This document shows, piece by piece, positions 59,106 to 64,000 of a stretch of 64,000 bases of DNA. The DNA comes from Bondarzewia mesenterica (Eukaryota; Basidiomycota; Agaricomycetes; Russulales; Bondarzewiaceae): assembly GCA_004802705.1 (NCBI GenBank), contig SGPL01000113.1:1-64000 (forward strand). Reading direction: 5' to 3'. Below the pieces are notes generated by a model. It did not search any database and was not told the origin of the DNA. It saw only the letters and a list, made by a program, of their open reading frames with translations. Position numbers and translations under genes: made by a program. The stretch's first letter is position 1. Every line of letters begins with the position of its first letter.

Positions 59106-61720
59106 ATGAGGACCGTCCACCCTTTTGCCGTTGACACCATTTCGCCTATGCAAATGGCCTCTGCCGCAACTGCCGGCATCCAGGACCACCTCGTTCACTC
59201 CCCTCCCAATCATCACACCTCCCGCCCGTCGTCGCCTCCCCACACCAATATCACTCAGCTCGTCGTGAACGCCATTGCCAATCCTCCGCCCGCGACTTCT
59301 TCCTCCCAGCACGCGTCTCACCCGCAAAATTCCATCTCTTCCGCGACTCATACCCCTCCTCCCGTCATCCCCACTTCCATCTCGCCCATATCCACCACGA
59401 CTCACTCTCCTGCACCACCTCCGGACTCGAATGTTTCCATACAATCCATCTTAGCTGCGTCCAGCAAGAAGCCTTCTTCTTCCAGCGGCCAACAACCACC
59501 ATGGAATATCTCACAGATGGTCATGCCAATGACCACTCAACATGAACTGCCTCCTGCTGCAGCATCAAGAAAAGTGGGTCGCATCTCGTCTAACCTGCAC
59601 ACTGATCACCACTAAACGGGGTCACGTGTTTCTACCTCCTTCCATCAGTCTACAGGAAAACGGAAGCTCGACGAGGCGGATGCGGAAGACCCTCATCCGA
59701 AGATTCGACGCGTCGTGCGCGACCACGTCTCTCAAGACCCTGCGCGCGTCGTGCCAATGACGACCGTCATTTGCCTGCACGCCGCCGTCGCGCAAAAATC
59801 GTACGGCAGCGAGAAGCGCTTTCTTTGCCCACCGCCTGTCGTTCACATCGAGGGTCCCGTATGGCAGATGCGCCAGCAGACGCTCTCCATGTCCGTCGTG
59901 TCCGAAACGGGAGAGCGTGCGTTCGAGCAAAAGGCGTCGCTGGACAACAGCATGACGGCCAGCTTCAAGTTCCTGCACGTCACCGGGACGGCGAAGGCGA
60001 AGAGTTTCCAGCTCTCGTTGGAGATATCAGAGCCGCCACCGCATGCCCCTTTGCCTGCAGAAGGCACAGAGGCACCCAGTGGACGCGTGTGGGCATCTTT
60101 TGATTCGGCTCCGGTGACGATTATCTCAAAACCATCGAAGAAAACTGCCAAAACACGCAACATCTCGTCCTGTATTCTCGCCGGCGGTCCCGTGTCACTG
60201 TTCAACCGCATCAATTCGCAGACGGTCCGGACGAAGTACATGACCATCGACCACACCCAGTTGTGTGCGAGCAACGTGTCTTGGTCTGCCTTCAATGTCA
60301 ACGTCGTTCGGCGACCACAGGAAGCGCCGTCTCATGGTGAGTCACGTTTCGCTCGGTGACCTCATCTGTTGTAGATCGTCTCGTGCCGTGCCGGGATGCA
60401 TTTCAGTGATCAAGAAGTTCGCCTGACACATGTTCGATTCTGGATCGTCCTTGCGCCGTTACCGTTTCATCCACATGTTCTTGATTCTGTGTGCTGATTT
60501 CAGACGCCCTTTTTCCAAGTTCCTCAGCCCGTGACCTACGGGTCAGAAATCATTCTCACGGACACACAATCTGGCATTTCTACGGCCCCTTTGGTCATCC
60601 GCAAGGTGGATAAGGGAAAGATCACATCTGACGACGGTGGACCTGTCAGCCAGATGCAGAAGATTGCCCTCCAGAGAATTAACCAGGACGGCACGCGTCA
60701 CTACCTGTCTGCTGCTGGCCCAATGCCAGGAACACCAGGCGTCATGGCCCCGCCACCAGGGCAGGCGGGTACGCACCCACTGATCTTCCAGTCTCCTCGT
60801 ATCCGTGACGAGGTAAAGGACGGCGTTCACGTCGTCACGGATGAAGTAGATGATTATCTGTGTTGGACCATCGTCGGTATCTGTGAGTCAGCCTTTACCG
60901 GGTTACGCATGCATGATTGATCCGTCAACGCGACGATCTTGCAGCCAAATTCCAATACACATTTTTCGATGCCTTTGGTCCTAACAACAGTATCCCTGAA
61001 CAACCCATAACGCCATTCCCGACGTTGTTCACGACACCGGTTTATCGCCCGTCCAACAATACGTTGGAGCTGACTGTGTCAAATTTCTTTTACGAACACC
61101 CCAAGACGCGGCAACAGACTCCTTTAGATGTATATCTTGGCAACATCGGCCCACTTCCTGCTCGCGTCTATCAGGCGTCGCTGCCGGGTCCACTTACGAA
61201 CATAGCACCATTCGTTCAGATGGCGGCGGCGGCGGATGCTGCCAGTGCCGCGCTCGAAGGCTCGAGCGAAGGTGGACAGGTTGGTGCCGTACCCCCACCG
61301 CCAAGGTACTTGGCGACGGGTCCTATGCATATCATTGTCGTGGTAGAGATGCCTCCGCTGGGTGACGTCATCAAGGCCCTCGACGAAGACTCTGCGTCTC
61401 CTGGGGAAGAGAATGTCAGTGCTGCGGTGAAGGAGGGCTCTTCTGAACCCAAGGACTCTGGGATCGGGACGACCATGGCATCACCGCACCTGGCGGGACG
61501 CAGTTTGCCTTTGCTTTTCATTCGGTCGTCGGACGGGGTGGGGTACCACTCGGGACGAACGATCGCTTGTGAGAACGTGTTCCAGAGCATGGATCTCAGT
61601 GGATTGGGGGGTAACCCGCCGAATTCTTCGGCGAGCATTGATACGGGCTGGCTTGCGGCGGCTCAGGCGGCGGCGGCAGCAGAGGGGGGTTTGCATGGGT
61701 GGACTTTGCGGGTGATGTGA
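59106..61720 (+). CDS. CSL-family (CBF1/Su(H)/Lag-1) transcription factor
   Basis: DNA-binding protein of the CSL family, known in animals as the Notch effector; fungal members act without Notch. Exons include 59106-59573, 59649-60336, about 60504-60882 and 60945-61720. The N-terminus is long, Ser/Pro/Thr-rich. The Rel-homology region carries AVAQKSYGSEKRFLCPPPVV (RHR-N, DNA contacts), GRVWASFDSAPVTIISKPSKK (BTD/loop), SLFNRINSQTVRTKYM, QPVTYGSEIILTDTQSGISTAPLVIRKVDKGKI and later ISKFQYTFFDAFGPNNSI (beta-trefoil/RHR-C). The join after SH (60336) to QVPQPVTYG needs either one T fewer in the run at 60510-60514 or an unseen small exon, so this junction is uncertain. The C-terminus is Ala/Ser-rich. 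Fungal CSL genes are involved in development and cell-cycle control. Confidence 0.9.
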
Positions 61721-61871
61721 TGTATGAATGCATGGGGGGATAATTTCCGTTTTTCTGGCGCGTTCGTTTTCTATATCTTCTTTCGACTCGTCCAGACTCG
61801 TGATTTGGGCCGCGGGTTGTGTGCGTTTAGTTGCTTTCACCACGATAATTGCTCTGTAGCGTGTGTCAATC

Positions 61872-62150
61872 TTACTTATATCGTCTTGAGAGACTTTTCT
61901 TGCGTTTCGTAGCTCGACCGTAGTAGTTGATCCATGATTTGATGTACATTTTGACTTTGCAAATTCCGTGCAGCCATGTTGGCCGCGGAGGCTGGATCGA
62001 TATCGATCGTGTGTCCTGGGCGGCGATGATTGGTGGGCGCGGCGAGCGCGTCGTCATTGAGCAACAATCACTTACGCTGGAGAGTGGGTCGAGGATGGTC
62101 TGGTCTGATGAATTGAAAACCGAGACGCGTCCGAGTAGTTCATACGGCAT
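61872..62150 (-). CDS. Possible small unknown gene, low support
   Basis: Minus-strand start at 62150 (MPYELLGRVSVFNSSDQTILDPLSS), then a canonical donor AGC|GTAAGT. A following open stretch on the same strand near 61876-62020 reads GHTIDIDPASAANMAARNLQSQNVHQIMDQLLRSSYETQ, with coding-like composition, but no acceptor connects the two in frame with a standard intron. No family was recognised. It could be a real small gene with a slightly different exon structure, or chance. Confidence 0.25.
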   Translation of the reverse strand: MPYELLGRVSVFNSSDQTILDPLSSVSDCCSMTTRSPRPPIIAAQDTRSISIQPPRPTWLHGICKVKMYIKSWINYYGRATKRKKSLSRRYK

Positions 62151-62251
62151 AACTTGATAAATGAACGCATGCGCTCTGTGCCCATCTGCCCCAGCGTCAC
62201 CGTATTCGCCCCAACGGTCTTAGGCTTCCTTGGACCCAGTTCAGTAGACGT

Positions 62252-62261
62252 TTATATATAA
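62252..62261 (+). promoter_or_regulatory. TATA-like box of pyruvate kinase
   Basis: TTATATATAA about 180 bases upstream of the ATG at 62441; a second CTATAAA at 62384-62390 is 50 bases upstream and may be the actual TATA box. Strong TATA elements fit a highly expressed glycolytic gene. Confidence 0.5.
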
Positions 62262-62440
62262 GACCGATAAGCCACCGGTCCGCGCTTGCATCATCCTACT
62301 TGCCACTCGTCCTCGCGCACCCACAACCGACTGATCCTCCACTGCCACTCTAGCTCCGCCCGTTTTCCATAAATTTGTTGCTCTATAAAATCAGTGCTCT
62401 TTGCATCGTCAACAGTTCACGAACCCTTTCTCTGCACACC

Positions 62441-64000
62441 ATGACCACTTTTCTGCCTACGGATGGCATCCGATCTCGCCTCGAGTGGTACGCATCGCTG
62501 AACCCTGCCGCGGCGCCCCTGCCCACGGAGGACACCAAGTTTTTCCGTAAAGTGCGTGTCTTCCTCTCCCCATTTTCTCTGTTTGGTGTCATTTTTGGGA
62601 ATGGTGTCAATGCTGATCGTCGTCGCAGACGTCCATCATCGCGACCATCGGTGCGTTTGTTCTTTTCTTCGAGAGCGTGAGGGGATCGGGTATATGCTCA
62701 TGCTCGGTTTGTGGTCTGTAGGCCCGAATACGAACAGCGTCGGAAAGCTCACGCAGTTGCGTCGTGCCGGTGTCAACATCGGTGAGGTGGCGAGGTGGCT
62801 CCTTTCCCCCACCCTCGTTGTATGCTGATATATGCATGTGTAGTGCGCATGAACTTTTCTCATGGCTCGTATGAGTATCACCAGAGTGTGATCGACAACA
62901 CGAGGAAGATGATTGCTGGTGGGTATATGCGCTCTCCATGACCTGCGTTGTGTCTTACCGTCGTCCACAGCGGACCCTGAGGGCCGTCCGGTCGCCATCG
63001 CTCTCGACACGGTCAGTATACGCTCCTTCTTTTTACGCCCGATCCCCATTGTGCTGAACCCTTGTACCTAGAAAGGACCTGAGATTCGGACCGGGGTTAT
63101 GCGGGATGGCAAGGATGTTTGTGTTTCCGGTTTTCTTCCTGGTGGAGTCACACCTCTCATCGTCTGTGATCTTAGATCCCGATCAAAGCCGGCCATGAAT
63201 TCATTGTCTCCGTTGACCCGAAGTACAGCCAGAGCTGCGACGACAAGGTGCTTTTTATGGATTATGTACGTGGAATTGTAGCGAAAAGCTGCTAGAGGCC
63301 TGAGTTGACACTGCCAACCCCTAGGCCAACCTGCCAAAGGTGACCGCTCCTGGGAAAATGATCTATGTGGACGATGGTGCGTTTTCTTTGTTCCTATACT
63401 TCGGATACTATGGTTAACTGATTGGATAGGCATCCTTTCTCTCCTCGTTACCTCCATCGACGGAAACAACGTCCGCGTCCGCGCCGTCAATAACGGCACC
63501 CTCTCCTCCCACAAGGGCGTCAACCTTCCCAAGACGGAAGTTGATCTTCCCGCACTCTCCGAGAAAGACAAACAGGATCTGCGGTTCGGCGTCAAGAACG
63601 GCGTCGACATGATCTTCGCCTCGTTTATCCGCCGCGCACAGGACGTGTACGACATCCGCGAGGTCCTTGGCTCCGATGGCGCCAACATCAAAATCATTGT
63701 CAAGATTGAGAACGAGCAGGGCGTGGCCAACTTTGATGAGATCTTGAAGGCGACCGACGGTGTGATGGTCGCACGCGGTGACTTGGGTATTGAGATCCCT
63801 GCGAGCCAGGTGTTCTTGGCGCAGAAGATGATGATCGCGAAGTGTAACATGGCGGGCAAGCCTGTCATCGTTGCCACCCAGATGCTCGAGTCCATGACTG
63901 TAGGCATCAGGTCTCTTTTGTACCATTTATATCACACTCATGGAATTTTTTCTAGTACAACCCAAGACCCACTCGCGCTGAGGTCAGTGACGTTGCAAAC
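62441..64000 (+). CDS. PYK: Pyruvate kinase (3' partial)
   Basis: Last step of glycolysis, phosphoenolpyruvate to pyruvate with ATP. Exons: 62441-62551, 62629-62650, 62722-62781, 62844-62918, 62971-63011, 63072 to about 63116, and further ones to the window end. Seen: [83 protein letters not shown] (substrate/metal site), [116 protein letters not shown] (catalytic Lys and metal Glu/Asp), [26 protein letters not shown], then [15 protein letters not shown] at the edge. All active-site residues within the visible part are conserved. The C-terminal third is outside the window. Confidence 0.97.

Larger units (their letters stand above)
61721..62440. promoter_or_regulatory. Intergenic/pyruvate-kinase promoter, with a possible small minus-strand gene
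   Basis: 720 bases. A TTTATATATAAG TATA-like box lies at about 62250-62261 and CTCTATAAAATC at 62382-62393 just before the ATG at 62441. On the minus strand an open reading with a good GTAAGT donor exists at 61872-62150 (see separate entry). Confidence 0.5.

Noticed and set aside
63068..63907. Minus-strand open frame over pyruvate kinase
   Set aside because: It is antisense to highly conserved pyruvate kinase motifs on the plus strand.

Overview
The window reads as nuclear DNA of a filamentous basidiomycete, most likely an Agaricomycete. Genes are dense and on both strands, almost all are split by many short introns (about 43-80 nt, GT-AG with occasional GC-AG), and the products are housekeeping eukaryotic proteins whose wording is fungal. 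A GPI-anchored chitin deacetylase, a SAC1 phosphatase, a CSL transcription factor without Notch context and an F-box-like/Cys-Trp-rich family typical of mushrooms all point the same way. No rRNA, tRNA, CRISPR array or intact transposon was recognised. All exon junctions were worked out by eye from reading frame and splice signals.

Layout. 1-5 kb, plus strand: 3' part of the Rieske protein gene, a NAP/SET histone chaperone and a secreted chitin deacetylase. 6-11 kb: divergent kinase pair, a GCK/FRAY-type STE20 kinase (minus) and an SR-protein kinase (plus). 12.5-17.5 kb: SAC1 (minus) head-to-head with U2 snRNP A' (plus), then a TMEM205-like membrane protein (minus). 17.7-26.4 kb: F-box-like protein (plus), CSN6 (minus) head-to-head with MCM5 (plus), WRAP73-type WD40 protein (minus). 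26.9-35 kb: drug/polyamine-type MFS transporter, a small secreted double-psi beta-barrel protein (minus), a 1.6-kb region without a clear gene, and a gamma-glutamyltransferase. 35-43.5 kb: PP2C phosphatase (minus), VPS20 (plus), U-box cyclophilin PPIL2 (minus), a mitochondrial PPR protein (plus), a MIM2-like protein (minus). 43.7-53.7 kb: sugar transporter, FAD oxidoreductase (minus), DEAD-box helicase, DUF4203/TMEM198-type membrane protein. 54.4-64 kb: cis-prenyltransferase (minus), SWIM+RING protein, an unknown small protein, CSL transcription factor, and pyruvate kinase cut by the window end.

The genes do not form a cluster with one shared pathway. Themes recur: pre-mRNA splicing (U2A', SRPK, PPIL2), mitochondria (Rieske, PPR, MIM2-like, PP2C, helicase), and DNA replication/protein turnover (MCM5, CSN6, SWIM-RING). 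Many neighbours are divergent and share short promoters (150-600 bp). I found no convincing novel multi-gene system. The most useful observations are single-base frame breaks in highly conserved genes (Rieske twice, MCM5, probably CSL) that look like homopolymer or assembly errors, four GC-AG introns, an MCB (ACGCGT) site in the CSN6/MCM5 promoter, a duplicated SUMO-interaction-like module, and a few unexplained coding-like stretches.
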